Numbered from the stretch's first letter, positions 7,341-14,694 are shown. The stretch: DNA of 17,319 nt from an uncultured Lachnospiraceae bacterium (GCA_910585905.1 CAJUID010000052.1:1-17319), one strand, 5' to 3'. The notes: a model not told the origin generated them from the sequence alone. Numbers and translations: made by a program.

Positions 7341-8641
7341 TAATATATTCCCACAATATCTGCCAAAATCCATCCAATCGGAATCGCTGCCCAGATTCCA
7401 ATTACTCCAATAGCAGGGATGCCAGAAAGTAAATATGCCAACACCACTCTTGTTCCCAGAGAACAGATTGTTAACACTACTGACATCCCTGGTTTTCCAA
7501 CTGCCCTATAATAACCATAAAGCATAAACAGAAGCCCAATCCCAAAATAGAAAGCTGCTTCTACTCTTAGATAACCAATCCCATTTTGAATCACCTCTAC
7601 ATTTTCCTCGTTGATAAAAATTTCCATAAGTGGTTTTGCAAACAGGCAGACAACCAAGCTTACCAAACTACAAAAAAGAAAAACAAAAATCAGAGAACTC
7701 TTAATCCCTTTCCAAATCCGTTCCCGTTTTCCGGCTCCGTAGTTCTGTGCAACAAAGGTAGAAAATGCATTGCCAAAATCCTGCACTGGCATATAAGCAA
7801 TCGTATCAATCTTAACTGCTGCCGCAAAAGCTGCCATCACAACTGCCCCAAAACTGTTGACCAATCCCTGCACCATCAATATCCCAAAATTCATCACCGA
7901 CTGCTGTAGACAGGTCAAAAAAGACAGACTGAAAATTTCTTTTATGATGCCCCTATCCCACTGCATATGTCTCTTTTTTATGCGAAGCATTGGAAATCCA
8001 AAATAATAATATATTGCAATCCCAACCCCAGATATGAACTGAGAAACCACTGTTGCCGCTGCTGCTCCCTGAACTCCCCACCGAAATACCATAACAAACA
8101 GAATATCTAAAAATATATTCAAGGCCACGGATATTCCAAGAAAAATCAGTGGAACAACTGAGTTTCCAACTGCCCGCAAAACATTCGCAAAAAAATTATA
8201 CAAAAACACAGCAAACATACCTACAAAAATACAGACTAGGTATTCTCTTACCAGTCCCTGTACTTCCACAGGAATCTGCAGCACCTTAATAATCCAGCCA
8301 ACTGACACAAAAACAAAAACATTTAAAATCACTGTAAGTACACCAATCAAAACAAACGACAAAAAGATACCACAGTTCAATGATTCATAATCTTTTTTCC
8401 CAAACTGGATTGCAAAATAAGCACTGCTCCCCATACATAGCCCAATCAAAATCGAAGTGAGAAATGTCATCAAAGTATAAGAAGATCCAACTGCAGCCAG
8501 CGCGTCAGTCCCAAGAACCCTTCCAACAATCAGCGTATCCGCTAAATTATAAAACTGCTGTAGCACATTCCCAACCATAAGAGGCAGCGCAAATTTAATT
8601 AATTGTGGTGTAATTTTTCCACTTGTCAAATCCCCATTCAT
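7301..8641 (-). CDS. MATE-family multidrug/sodium antiporter
   Basis: About 446-residue inner-membrane exporter with twelve hydrophobic segments in two homologous halves. Family features seen are the N-terminal ALPLMVGNVLQQFYNLADT, the VGRVLGTDALAAVG loop, and the mid-protein repeat VNSFGAVVMAAFAAAVKID followed by VAQNYGAGKR. It likely exports drugs or metabolites using a cation gradient; the substrate cannot be read. The frame is open to a TTG at 8653 with AAGGAG upstream, but ATG at 8641 with GGAG 6 bases upstream is a better start. A 34-residue ORF ends two bases before that ATG, suggesting translational coupling. The 3' end overlaps the Tim44-like gene on the other strand by 40 bases, with no terminator between them. 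Confidence 0.93.
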   Translation of the reverse strand: MNGDLTSGKITPQLIKFALPLMVGNVLQQFYNLADTLIVGRVLGTDALAAVGSSYTLMTFLTSILIGLCMGSSAYFAIQFGKKDYESLNCGIFLSFVLIGVLTVILNVFVFVSVGWIIKVLQIPVEVQGLVREYLVCIFVGMFAVFLYNFFANVLRAVGNSVVPLIFLGISVALNIFLDILFVMVFRWGVQGAAAATVVSQFISGVGIAIYYYFGFPMLRIKKRHMQWDRGIIKEIFSLSFLTCLQQSVMNFGILMVQGLVNSFGAVVMAAFAAAVKIDTIAYMPVQDFGNAFSTFVAQNYGAGKRERIWKGIKSSLIFVFLFCSLVSLVVCLFAKPLMEIFINEENVEVIQNGIGYLRVEAAFYFGIGLLFMLYGYYRAVGKPGMSVVLTICSLGTRVVLAYLLSGIPAIGVIGIWAAIPIGWILADIVGIYYYFISFTSLNDHA

Positions 8642-8643
8642 TT

Positions 8644-8748
8644 TTATCTCCAACCAATCTCCTTGTAAGTCAATCCTATAATCTCTTTAAAAACAACACT
8701 ATAAATATCATCCATTTTGCCAGCATCTGATTCCAAAATAGTTTCCAT
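8644..8748 (-). CDS. small upstream ORF (34 residues) coupled to the MATE gene
   Basis: ATG at 8748 to TAA at 8644, ending two bases before the MATE ATG. The product begins METILESDAGKMDD and ends LTYKEIGWR, soluble and mixed in charge. No ribosome site is clear before its ATG. It could be a leader peptide, a remnant of a regulator's helix-turn-helix (the KEIG segment hints at this weakly), or a chance ORF. Confidence 0.3.
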   Translation of the reverse strand: METILESDAGKMDDIYSVVFKEIIGLTYKEIGWR

Positions 8749-8758
8749 GAGCAAAAAA

Positions 8759-8795
8759 CAGTTATGTAAGCATTATATCACACCTTACATAACTG
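8759..8795 (-). promoter_or_regulatory. 12-base perfect inverted repeat with an extended -10 in its loop
   Basis: CAGTTATGTAAG (8759-8770) and CTTACATAACTG (8784-8795) are exact reverse complements around 13 bases. On the minus strand the loop reads TGATATAAT, an extended -10 (TATAAT at 8777-8772), and TTTTTT follows the second arm. Either it is an operator over the MATE promoter, or an intrinsic terminator for transcripts arriving from the HAD gene. The sequence alone does not decide. Confidence 0.5.
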
Positions 8796-8933
8796 CCTTT
8801 TCAAATCGCCAACTACATCATTTATATTCGGCGTGTTCTTTGTCATTCTTAACTGTTTTTCTTTAAACTCTAAGCAAATACACGCCCGTTTTTACTTCAA
8901 TTACATCATTTATTATGGCTTGCTGATTTTCTG

Positions 8934-8962
8934 TTGACAAAATGTTGCCACGCATTTATTAT
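8934..8962 (+). promoter_or_regulatory. orphan consensus promoter facing an apparently gene-free stretch
   Basis: TTGACA (8934-8939), a 17-base spacer and TATTAT (8957-8962) on the plus strand. No plus-strand gene follows; the next gene, HAD, is on the other strand. It could drive a small or antisense RNA, or be a relic. Confidence 0.45.
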
Positions 8963-9242
8963 AGCAAACACCCACAAATTAACAACACATTTTAGAAAGT
9001 TACACAATAAAATCTTTCTCTCCAAAAAGTCAAATACCCCGCCAAAGAGCAACAGGACATGACTTAGCTTCTCTAAAAGAACCATTCTAAATAGAATTTT
9101 CAAAAAAAGTTAAAACAAAGAATTCATTAGCTAAACACCGATTTTCTCTTAATCTCCTTTATATACATGATGCTAGAACACTAACAAGTGAACTATTACT
9201 TCGTTTCTCTCTGCCACTCTAATCAGCCAAATGGAAATAATC

Positions 9243-9911
9243 TTAAAGATAGTCAATGACTTCTAATGGCGTTTCTGCCTGCAAAAAATTATTTTTCCTA
9301 CCAACTGGCTGTTGTGTTCCCTCTTTAAAATACCATACCGCCTGAATTGCTTTCATCCCTAACATTTCGGCCGTCTCCAATTCTTGACTACCGCCATCAC
9401 CTACATATAAACATTCTTCAGCATTCACCTGAAGATTTTCCATACACCGATAATAAATTTCTTTATCGGGTTTTGAAATACCTTGTTCAAATGATAAACA
9501 GCTAACATCAAAATACGGAAATAAAATGCTGTTTTTTATCGCACTGACCTCTTCTGAAAAACAATTACTAATTAATCCTATTTTTATTTGCTTTTCTTTT
9601 AGAATACACAACATAGGAATAATTTCTCTATTCAAATGTTCAAAACACTCGTTTTTAGCATCTATTCGTTTTTGTACTACTAAATTTAATAATTCTTTTG
9701 AATAACATTCGCTTTTTCTCATAATGTCTTCGAGTGCATCTTCTAAGGTTATGTTCCCAATTGTTCTATCATAATCTGTATGTCCCCATAACTCTTGAAA
9801 TATATTTTCGGGTATTCCTAAATCTTGCGCTATTTGCAATCCAAAATATAGCGGACTGGCAAAATGAGTCACTAAAGTCTCATACATATCAAAAATAACT
9901 GCCTTAATCAT
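9243..9911 (-). CDS. HAD-superfamily hydrolase (2-haloacid dehalogenase-like subfamily)
   Basis: 222-residue cytoplasmic HAD hydrolase with an alpha-helical cap, probably a small-molecule phosphatase. Motif I is FDMYETL: nucleophile D8, with tyrosine where most phosphatases have the second aspartate, a pattern typical of the DxYxT dehalogenase-like branch (also found in many phosphatases of unknown substrate). Motif II is LISN, motif III the lysine in ISKPDKEIY, and motif IV YVGDGGSQELETA. Length and cap position fit subfamily IA. ATG with GAGGAG 7 bases upstream. It is monocistronic, with its own extended -10 promoter. The substrate is not predictable. Confidence 0.9.
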   Translation of the reverse strand: MIKAVIFDMYETLVTHFASPLYFGLQIAQDLGIPENIFQELWGHTDYDRTIGNITLEDALEDIMRKSECYSKELLNLVVQKRIDAKNECFEHLNREIIPMLCILKEKQIKIGLISNCFSEEVSAIKNSILFPYFDVSCLSFEQGISKPDKEIYYRCMENLQVNAEECLYVGDGGSQELETAEMLGMKAIQAVWYFKEGTQQPVGRKNNFLQAETPLEVIDYL

Positions 9912-9960
9912 ACTGAAACTCCTCTATCAATGTTCATTCGTCCATATCTTTCATGTTTTG

Positions 9961-9989
9961 ATTATATCACTTTCACCCACTACTTTCCA
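9961..9989 (-). promoter_or_regulatory. promoter of the HAD gene
   Basis: Minus strand: TGGAAA (9989-9984), 17-base spacer, TATAAT (9966-9961) preceded by TGA (extended -10). The start falls near 9954, about 40 bases before the ATG. Confidence 0.5.
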
Positions 9990-10030
9990 TCGTAAATATA
10001 GGACATAGCAACCACCATGCCCCACAACTC

Positions 10031-10225
10031 TTATCGTTCCAACGACTTTTCAATCTTCTGTTTCTGCCCTTTCAAATCGTTCTGCTTCTCATACAGATTA
10101 TTACGCTCTTTGCAGAGTTCTTTCATGCGCTCCAACTGCGCTCGCACAGCGGACTCCATTTTTGTTAGTTCATGGTATAGGGATAATCCCAGGCATCCCA
10201 CTTCGTATCCACACAGAATATCGCA
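10031..10225 (-). pseudogene. decayed fragment ending in a charged coiled coil
   Basis: In one minus-strand frame the last ~60 codons encode a highly charged heptad-like helix (from KMESAVRAQLERMKEL to KQKIEKSLER) ending at TAA 10033-10031. An overlapping frame encodes a different protein-like tail ending in DTKWDAWDYPY. Neither has a ribosome site or full-length context, so this is likely the broken 3' end of one or two accessory-element genes. The parent family is not recognised. An ATG at 10159 would give a 42-residue helix, but no ribosome site supports it. Confidence 0.45.
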
Positions 10226-10267
10226 CCCCCACTCAAATCAACATTTTTTTGACTCCGACAAACTATC

Positions 10268-10708
10268 TCATATCATATTAAAATGCTCAAACGCCGCCAT
10301 AATCGCTTTTTCTTTCTCCAGCGGGCATTTTGGCACATAGCTTTTATTATCGCCTAAATTATAATTCAGACGCTTTTCAATACCGCATTTGTCTTTTATC
10401 TGTGCCAAATACAAGGATGATACCTTTAGACCATACTCCGACTTTATCCATTCTTTATTTCCGTATAGGTTGCACAGCCTTTCACGTCTTTCAAATATCC
10501 GTTATTTTCCAGCGTATAATCATCGTACACATAGACAGTATCATCCGTGTTACTATTTCCTACCCAAAAGGGCGCACTTCTCAACGGTATTACCCCTTTC
10601 CCACAAGAACTCTTTGACTAACTCCAACTTAATTTTACAAGAATTCATGTCTGCAGAGGCTTCATCTTTTATCAAAAAAGCATGTAAAGATTTCGAACGA
10701 CTCAAATA
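10268..10708 (-). pseudogene. frameshifted RlmD/RumA-C-terminal-like domain gene (copy 3)
   Basis: The minus strand holds protein-like sequence split over frames. The distal part, ending at TGA 10270-10268, reads EYGLKVSSLYLAQIKDKCGI then CPLEKEKAIMAAFEHF, clearly homologous to the domain at 13148-13501 and 16868-17319 (YGFKVHTAYIAEVKR, EKVEAI.DALKYF). Just upstream in another frame come VYVYDDYT and ATYTEIKNG; one base is missing at about 10445-10450. Further upstream, a third frame gives LELVKEFLWERGN and stops at 10555-10553. At least two frameshifts therefore break it. It is non-functional, and its degree of decay contrasts with the two open copies. Confidence 0.6.
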
Positions 10709-10855
10709 TTATAAAAAAGTATCTATATCATAAATAGGCAATCCATTAAATCTACCAACGTTCAAATAAAATAATTTAATCTAATAATTTTTTCACATCT
10801 TTTGTCCTTTACAAATAATATATATTTAATCTACAGAAACTCCATCTTTACATAA

Positions 10856-11866
10856 CTATAACAAACCATTTGTTTGCAATGTATTAATCCGTGCCAATAA
10901 GCCTATTATGTATTCTCTCTTTATGCCATTAAATGTTTTATCGGCAATGCTTCCATACTGGCTTTTGGAAAAGCTTATAAAGTTCTGCACCAGTCCCCTT
11001 ACTGCACAACGCAGTTCTTTCAACGCTTCTTTTGTAATATTTAGATTATTTCCTTCATGAGTTTCGTTCGAACGTTCTTTATACATTCTTAGTGCATTGT
11101 CATGGACTGACTGCACATCTGCATCTTGTGCTATTGCCGCTGCTAAGCGATTCGCAAACTTTTCTTTTTTTCCACCACTTTTATCATTTGAATTGTAACC
11201 TATTAGAATAATTTCAGCTAAAGTCACAAGATTCTTATATGCATCATCATATCTGGAAGCACTATATCCTCTTCCAAATCGCTCCATAACATCTTCCAAC
11301 TCATCTTTTAACACTTCTGGCAACCTAACCATATTCTCAAAACAGGTCAAATTAGCGTTGTTCCATTCATACAGGTCATCATATATACTGATAGAACTAT
11401 CTTGAGAAGATATTCCGCTTCTGTTAATATTGTTACACTTATAATTTGCTTTCATTTTATAAATTTTATCAGCAACTTCTATATTTCCCTCTTGGGTTAA
11501 TCTTAACATAGACAATATGTAAAAAATCTCTTTATTCCATTTATTGGTAATTGCATCGAAATACACTCCTGCCTTCTCATATCCTCCTAGCATCTCTCCG
11601 ATTGAAAAATATTCTAATGACATCGAATTATTTTCCGTTTTACATAAAAAGATAAATTCTGGAGTTCTCTCATCAGCAAGATTACTTGCTATATACTTAA
11701 TATCCAAGTTACCCCTTGCGTTTACCACTTCATTATATAGAGGAGTATCCTTGAGTTTTAAACGCTTCAATACATAACCATACGGCATTTCCAAATTTAG
11801 CAATGCATCTGTAGCGCCTAACACAACTGCCCATAATTCTATATTCATAGTTCCGACTATATCCAT
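10856..11866 (-). CDS. Apea-like HEPN-domain protein, probable defence ribonuclease
   Basis: 336 residues from the preferred ATG at 11866, chosen because AGGGGGA lies 6 bases upstream; the frame is open to 11914 with several weaker ATGs. The N-terminal ~180 residues are unrecognised and could be a sensor region. The C-terminal ~140 residues are helical and resemble the Apea-like HEPN family: YDDAYKNLVTLAEIIL, KKEKFANRLAAAI, then R265-SNET-H270, the R-x4-H ribonuclease signature, followed by a final helix EALKELRCAVRGLV. Such proteins are usually RNA-cleaving effectors of abortive infection. No nucleotidyltransferase partner (as in HEPN/MNT pairs) is adjacent. It sits alone at the downstream end of the defence island, after the broken KilA-N gene. 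The HEPN call is motif-based; targets and triggers are unknown. Confidence 0.7.
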   Translation of the reverse strand: MDIVGTMNIELWAVVLGATDALLNLEMPYGYVLKRLKLKDTPLYNEVVNARGNLDIKYIASNLADERTPEFIFLCKTENNSMSLEYFSIGEMLGGYEKAGVYFDAITNKWNKEIFYILSMLRLTQEGNIEVADKIYKMKANYKCNNINRSGISSQDSSISIYDDLYEWNNANLTCFENMVRLPEVLKDELEDVMERFGRGYSASRYDDAYKNLVTLAEIILIGYNSNDKSGGKKEKFANRLAAAIAQDADVQSVHDNALRMYKERSNETHEGNNLNITKEALKELRCAVRGLVQNFISFSKSQYGSIADKTFNGIKREYIIGLLARINTLQTNGLL

Positions 11867-11961
11867 AAACATTCCCCCTTGTATCATCTTCATTCTTAAT
11901 TTAAACAAGCACATTTATTATGGCTACTTAAAAAGAAAACAGAATTATGAACCAAAGCCAA

Positions 11962-12794
11962 CTATATCCCAATTTTTACCATTACCCTATCATTTTCCAA
12001 CGTTTCTAACTGTTGTACTGCTAACTGCCGAAGCAACTCCATTCTCTCTTTCTGTTTCTTTCCTTGATTAATCAAAACTGCATTATAACTTTCCAGATTC
12101 GCAAGTACAAGTAACTGATTCAGTGTTGCCACATCCCGCACATTTCCTTTCACCGTTGGATTTTCATCTTTCCACTGCTTCGCCGTCTTTCCCAACAAAA
12201 CAACATTCAACATATCTGCTTCATTAGCATAGGTATACGCCACCTGTGCTGATGTTAATTCTGGGGGAATTAATTTTTCTTTAATTGCATCTGTATGTAT
12301 CCTGTAATTCAACTTAGAAATTTCTCTATTTAAATTCCACCCCAAAGACAATCGACTGTTTTCGTCTGTCTTTACCGCCTATAATCTTTCATAATATACA
12401 GCTGAAACTCAGGAGAAATCCAAGTTGCGAAAGACATGGCAATATCACTATGGGTATATGTTCCTCCGTAGCGTCCTGCTTTTGAAACAATACCAATAGC
12501 ATCTGTCGCTTCTATCCATTTCTTTAGCGACATTGTAAAGGCATTGGCACCTGCCTGCTTTTTAAACCCCTCGAATTCGAGGGGTTTAAAATCTTAATTA
12601 TGTAGTCTTTCCCAAAGTCCCAGAAATTCTATCACATCCCGATTTCTCATCCAGTTTTGAATAACCGCCGTTGGGTCATCGCTCTTATACCGGGCAATAT
12701 CCGTCAATGAAATAAATTAATTTTCAAAATCCTGCGTATAAATTCCAATATCTATTCCATTTGCATGAATTGTATCCTTAATTATTTTTCCCAT
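11962..12794 (-). pseudogene. KilA-N domain protein gene, inactivated
   Basis: Starts at ATG 12794 with AGGAGG upstream. The reading frame matches KilA-N (phage/viral-type DNA-binding) proteins along its length: FISLTDIARYKSDD, NWMRNRDVIEFLGLWE, FKKQAGANAF, KAGRYGGTYTHSDIA. The accessory C-terminal domain follows with LNYRIHTDAIKEKLIPP and ANEADMLNVVLLG. Three lesions break it: TAA at codon 26 (12719-12717), TAA at codon 67 (12596-12594), and loss of one T near 12372 that shifts frame and meets TAA at 12374-12372. Repaired, it would give about 277 residues. The 3' part stays open from a TTG at 12351 for 129 codons but lacks a ribosome site. Everything else in the coding sequence is well conserved, so inactivation looks recent. 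Confidence 0.85.
12560..12591. repeat. perfect 32-base palindrome
   Basis: An uninterrupted palindrome centred on GAATTC between 12575 and 12576, with arms TTTTAAACCCCTCGAA. It lies in the KilA-N frame and encodes DFKPLEFEGFK, part of a normally conserved family motif. There is no spacer, so it could form a cruciform or a hairpin in RNA. Confidence 0.9.
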
Positions 12795-12872
12795 CGCTCC
12801 TCCTTTAATAATATCACAAACTTTCTCAAGCATTGTAACTGTTTCTTCTCTTAGATATATTCTGCCAAATAG

Positions 12873-13148
12873 TCATTTGTTTTCAACTTCCCACATCTCC
12901 CGATATACTTCAATATAAAACTTAATACAGCCAGGATATACATACAAATATCTTCTACACACCCTTTTAAATAATTTCAATATTTTTTCATCACATGCAA
13001 AATCCAGTAAATACTCCAACAAATGCGACAATTCATCTTCTGACACAATTCTGCTGCACACATCTTCAATCAACGGCAAATATAACTCATAGGCTTTTTG
13101 ATGTATTTCAACTATCTGCTCTGCAATCTGATAAATCCTTTCATCCAT
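12873..13148 (-). CDS. small conserved-looking helical protein of unknown function
   Basis: 91 residues, predicted almost wholly alpha-helical and acidic in its N-terminal half (YQIAEQIVEIHQKAY, EDELSHLLEYLLDFACDEK), with a more basic, aromatic second half (KRVCRRYLYVYPGCIKFYI). No membrane helix and no known motif. Its ATG overlaps the stop of the upstream RlmD-like domain ORF by one base (TAATG), a typical translational-coupling arrangement and the main evidence that it is expressed. A role as an accessory of that domain, an antitoxin-like partner or a mobile-element gene are all possible; none is shown. Confidence 0.6.
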   Translation of the reverse strand: MDERIYQIAEQIVEIHQKAYELYLPLIEDVCSRIVSEDELSHLLEYLLDFACDEKILKLFKRVCRRYLYVYPGCIKFYIEVYREMWEVENK

Positions 13149-13501
13149 TAAATTACCTCAAAATATTTAAGTGCGTCCGTTATCGCTTCTACCTTCTCTT
13201 TCGGTGGACGCTTCCTCGGATACTTTAATTCTTCTACTGCATTAGGCGCACCATACATCGTCAATCCCAAAGACCTTTTCACCTCTGCAATATACGCAGT
13301 ATGTACTTTAAATCCATATTTCTTTTCAACATATTCCTGTATCATTTTATATGTAATTTTCGGTTTTGGCTGATATTTCTTTGCCCTCTCTGCTATTGCA
13401 TCTAAAGATACTTTCCCTTCACCTTCTCCAAATTCCACCGTAACATTAATGACACTATCTGGTGATTTGTGGGACAAAAGTACAATGGTTTCCACATGCA
13501 C
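13148..13501 (-). CDS. short protein made of an RlmD/RumA-C-terminal-like domain (copy 2)
   Basis: 117 residues from a GTG at 13501. From HVETIVLLSHK to the end it aligns without gaps to the domain at 16868-17215, with about 25 differences in 116 positions. It has a strand-rich first part (VINVTVEFGEGEGKV) and a winged-helix-like second part (TYKMIQEYVEKKYG, AYIAEVKR, EKVEAITDALKYF). As I recall, it matches the extra C-terminal region of clostridial 23S rRNA uracil methyltransferases; stand-alone copies are often annotated rumA although no catalytic domain is present. An in-frame TAA lies two codons before the GTG and there is no ribosome site, so it may be the truncated 3' end of a longer gene. 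It overlaps the 91-residue gene. Confidence 0.6.
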   Translation of the reverse strand: MHVETIVLLSHKSPDSVINVTVEFGEGEGKVSLDAIAERAKKYQPKPKITYKMIQEYVEKKYGFKVHTAYIAEVKRSLGLTMYGAPNAVEELKYPRKRPPKEKVEAITDALKYFEVI

Positions 13502-13607
13502 ACCAAATTAGAATATATCCCACAAAGTTGCGGAAATATGGGCAATATTTTTACAATACTAATACTGTACGTGCAACCCTTTTCCCACAAAATATAAGTT
13601 CCATCAA

Positions 13608-13634
13608 TTTTGCACCACCCTGATGCAAAATTTC
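13608..13634. repeat. 27-base exact direct repeat, copy A (DUF1016 stop codon)
   Basis: Identical to 14338-14364 and in the same orientation. It straddles the DUF1016 TGA (13635-13633). The element has internal inverted arms TTTTGCA and TGCAAAA and could form a hairpin after the stop. Confidence 0.9.
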
Positions 13635-14649
13635 AATTGATTCTTTTTTCAATATCTTCAATTGATGGCAACTTGTCTTGTAATTCTTCTGAAACACGAT
13701 TGGAAAGTTTGTATTCACTTACTCCCATTGGTTTATTTACATCTTTCAAAGCATATTCCGCTACCATTTTATCTTTACCCTTACACAACAACAAACCAAT
13801 TGTAGGGTTATCATTCGGCGATTTCAACTCTCCATCAACTGCCGATAAATAAAAAGATAGCTTTCCTGCAAACTCTGGTTCAAATTCCACTGTTTTTAAT
13901 TCTACCACAAAATAACAATGCAATTTCACATTATAAAATAATAAGTCGATGAAAAACTCTCTTTTTCCTACTTGAATCGGATACTGCCGTCCCATAAAGG
14001 CAAAGCCTGACCCAAATTCCAACAGTAACTTCGTTATTTGTTGGACAAGGGCATCTTCTAACTCAATCTCCCTAAGTTTTTTCGCGTTTGGTATAAAATC
14101 AAAAATATATGGGTCTTTAATAATTTCTTCTGCTTGCTCACTGAATGGATTAGCTAACTGTTCCTTAAAATTTGTTGTTTTATCTGCTAATGCCTGTCTG
14201 TAATACAAACCGCTTTCTATCTGATGTGAAAGAACTGTACTAGACCATCCATTTTCCAGACATTGCTGTGTATACCAAATATGTTCCTCTAAATTATCCG
14301 TCTTATCTATCAGCAATTTTATTGCACGCCAACTAATTTTTGCACCACCCTGATGCAAAATTTCTTCAGATGGTATTCGTCGTGCGAACTGCTTCATATA
14401 ATTGAGATTTCTAACGGAATACCCTTCTCTGCTAGGATAAGTCATTCTCAAATCTTTTGATAATGTTTCAACAAATTTATTACCCCATTGACTATATTGG
14501 AGAAGTACATTTCCTATGTTCCAAAACAAAATATTACGTTCGACATTTGCACTTGTCATTACCTGATACTGTGCTTTTGTTATTCGTTCTTTTATTTTCT
14601 CTAAGACATCAATATACTCATCCATAATTATTTCCGTTTTCCTTGCCAT
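13633..14649 (-). CDS. DUF1016 / YhcG-family PD-(D/E)xK nuclease
   Basis: 338 residues, the usual length for the family. The N-terminal DUF1016 helical domain spans about 12-165, with AQYQVMTSANVERNILFWNIGN, YSVRNLNYMKQFAR and LENGWSSTVLSHQIE. The C-terminal PD-(D/E)xK nuclease domain spans about 175-320, with IKDPYIFDFI, active-site D235 (FFIDLLFYN), E250 and K252 (FVVELK), and later KLSFYLSAVD. YhcG-like nucleases act on DNA and are common in defence islands and near restriction systems. The ATG at 14649 has AAAGGACGAG upstream at a rather long spacing; ATG at 14625 is an alternative. It lies 45 bases after the AriB-like gene on the same strand, so probable cotranscription. Residues 96-104 are encoded by one copy of the 27-base repeat. 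Confidence 0.92.
   Translation of the reverse strand: MARKTEIIMDEYIDVLEKIKERITKAQYQVMTSANVERNILFWNIGNVLLQYSQWGNKFVETLSKDLRMTYPSREGYSVRNLNYMKQFARRIPSEEILHQGGAKISWRAIKLLIDKTDNLEEHIWYTQQCLENGWSSTVLSHQIESGLYYRQALADKTTNFKEQLANPFSEQAEEIIKDPYIFDFIPNAKKLREIELEDALVQQITKLLLEFGSGFAFMGRQYPIQVGKREFFIDLLFYNVKLHCYFVVELKTVEFEPEFAGKLSFYLSAVDGELKSPNDNPTIGLLLCKGKDKMVAEYALKDVNKPMGVSEYKLSNRVSEELQDKLPSIEDIEKRIN
14338..14364. repeat. 27-base exact direct repeat, copy B (inside DUF1016)
   Basis: On the minus strand this is nine whole codons, EILHQGGAK (residues 96-104 of the nuclease protein). The identical string recurs 730 bases away at the gene's stop codon. Confidence 0.9.
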
Positions 14650-14694
14650 ATGTTTTTTCTCGTCCTTTCAACAGATACATTTCTCACATCAAAA

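Larger units (their letters stand above)
8654..9242. other. intergenic region between HAD and MATE genes
   Basis: No convincing full gene. It holds the 34-residue ORF, a 12-base inverted repeat (8759-8795), an unassigned plus-strand promoter (8934-8962) and a direct repeat CATTTATTATRGC at about 8907-8919 and 8953-8965. A 65-residue minus-strand ORF (8906-9103) has no ribosome site and no recognisable features. An AAGGAG on the minus strand near 9170 leads to no usable ORF, hinting at a lost gene. Confidence 0.5.

Noticed and set aside
8906..9103. 65-codon minus-strand ORF with hydrophobic, Cys/Trp-containing product
   Set aside because: No ribosome site, no recognised family, and it overlaps a plus-strand promoter. 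Most likely chance in AT-rich DNA.
10017..10733. Plus-strand ORFs of 95-114 codons
   Set aside because: They are shadows. The opposite strand reads as frameshifted fragments of a recognisable domain, and the plus-strand products are rich in Ser, His and Phe without motifs.
12560..12591. Palindrome as an intrinsic terminator for the KilA-N gene
   Set aside because: It lies inside a conserved coding motif and is followed by coding sequence for 200 more codons; there is no T-run of useful length.
12594..12719. In-frame TAA codons in KilA-N as recoding or alternative code
   Set aside because: All other genes use TAA as a stop, and a separate one-base deletion also breaks the gene.
13402..13590. 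62-codon minus-strand ORF overlapping the RlmD-like domain
   Set aside because: Out of frame with the homologous domain, no ribosome site, and an unnatural composition.
13608..14364. 27-base repeat as a CRISPR repeat or diversity-generating retroelement template
   Set aside because: Only two copies, no spacers or cas genes, no reverse transcriptase, and the copies are identical with no adenine-specific changes.
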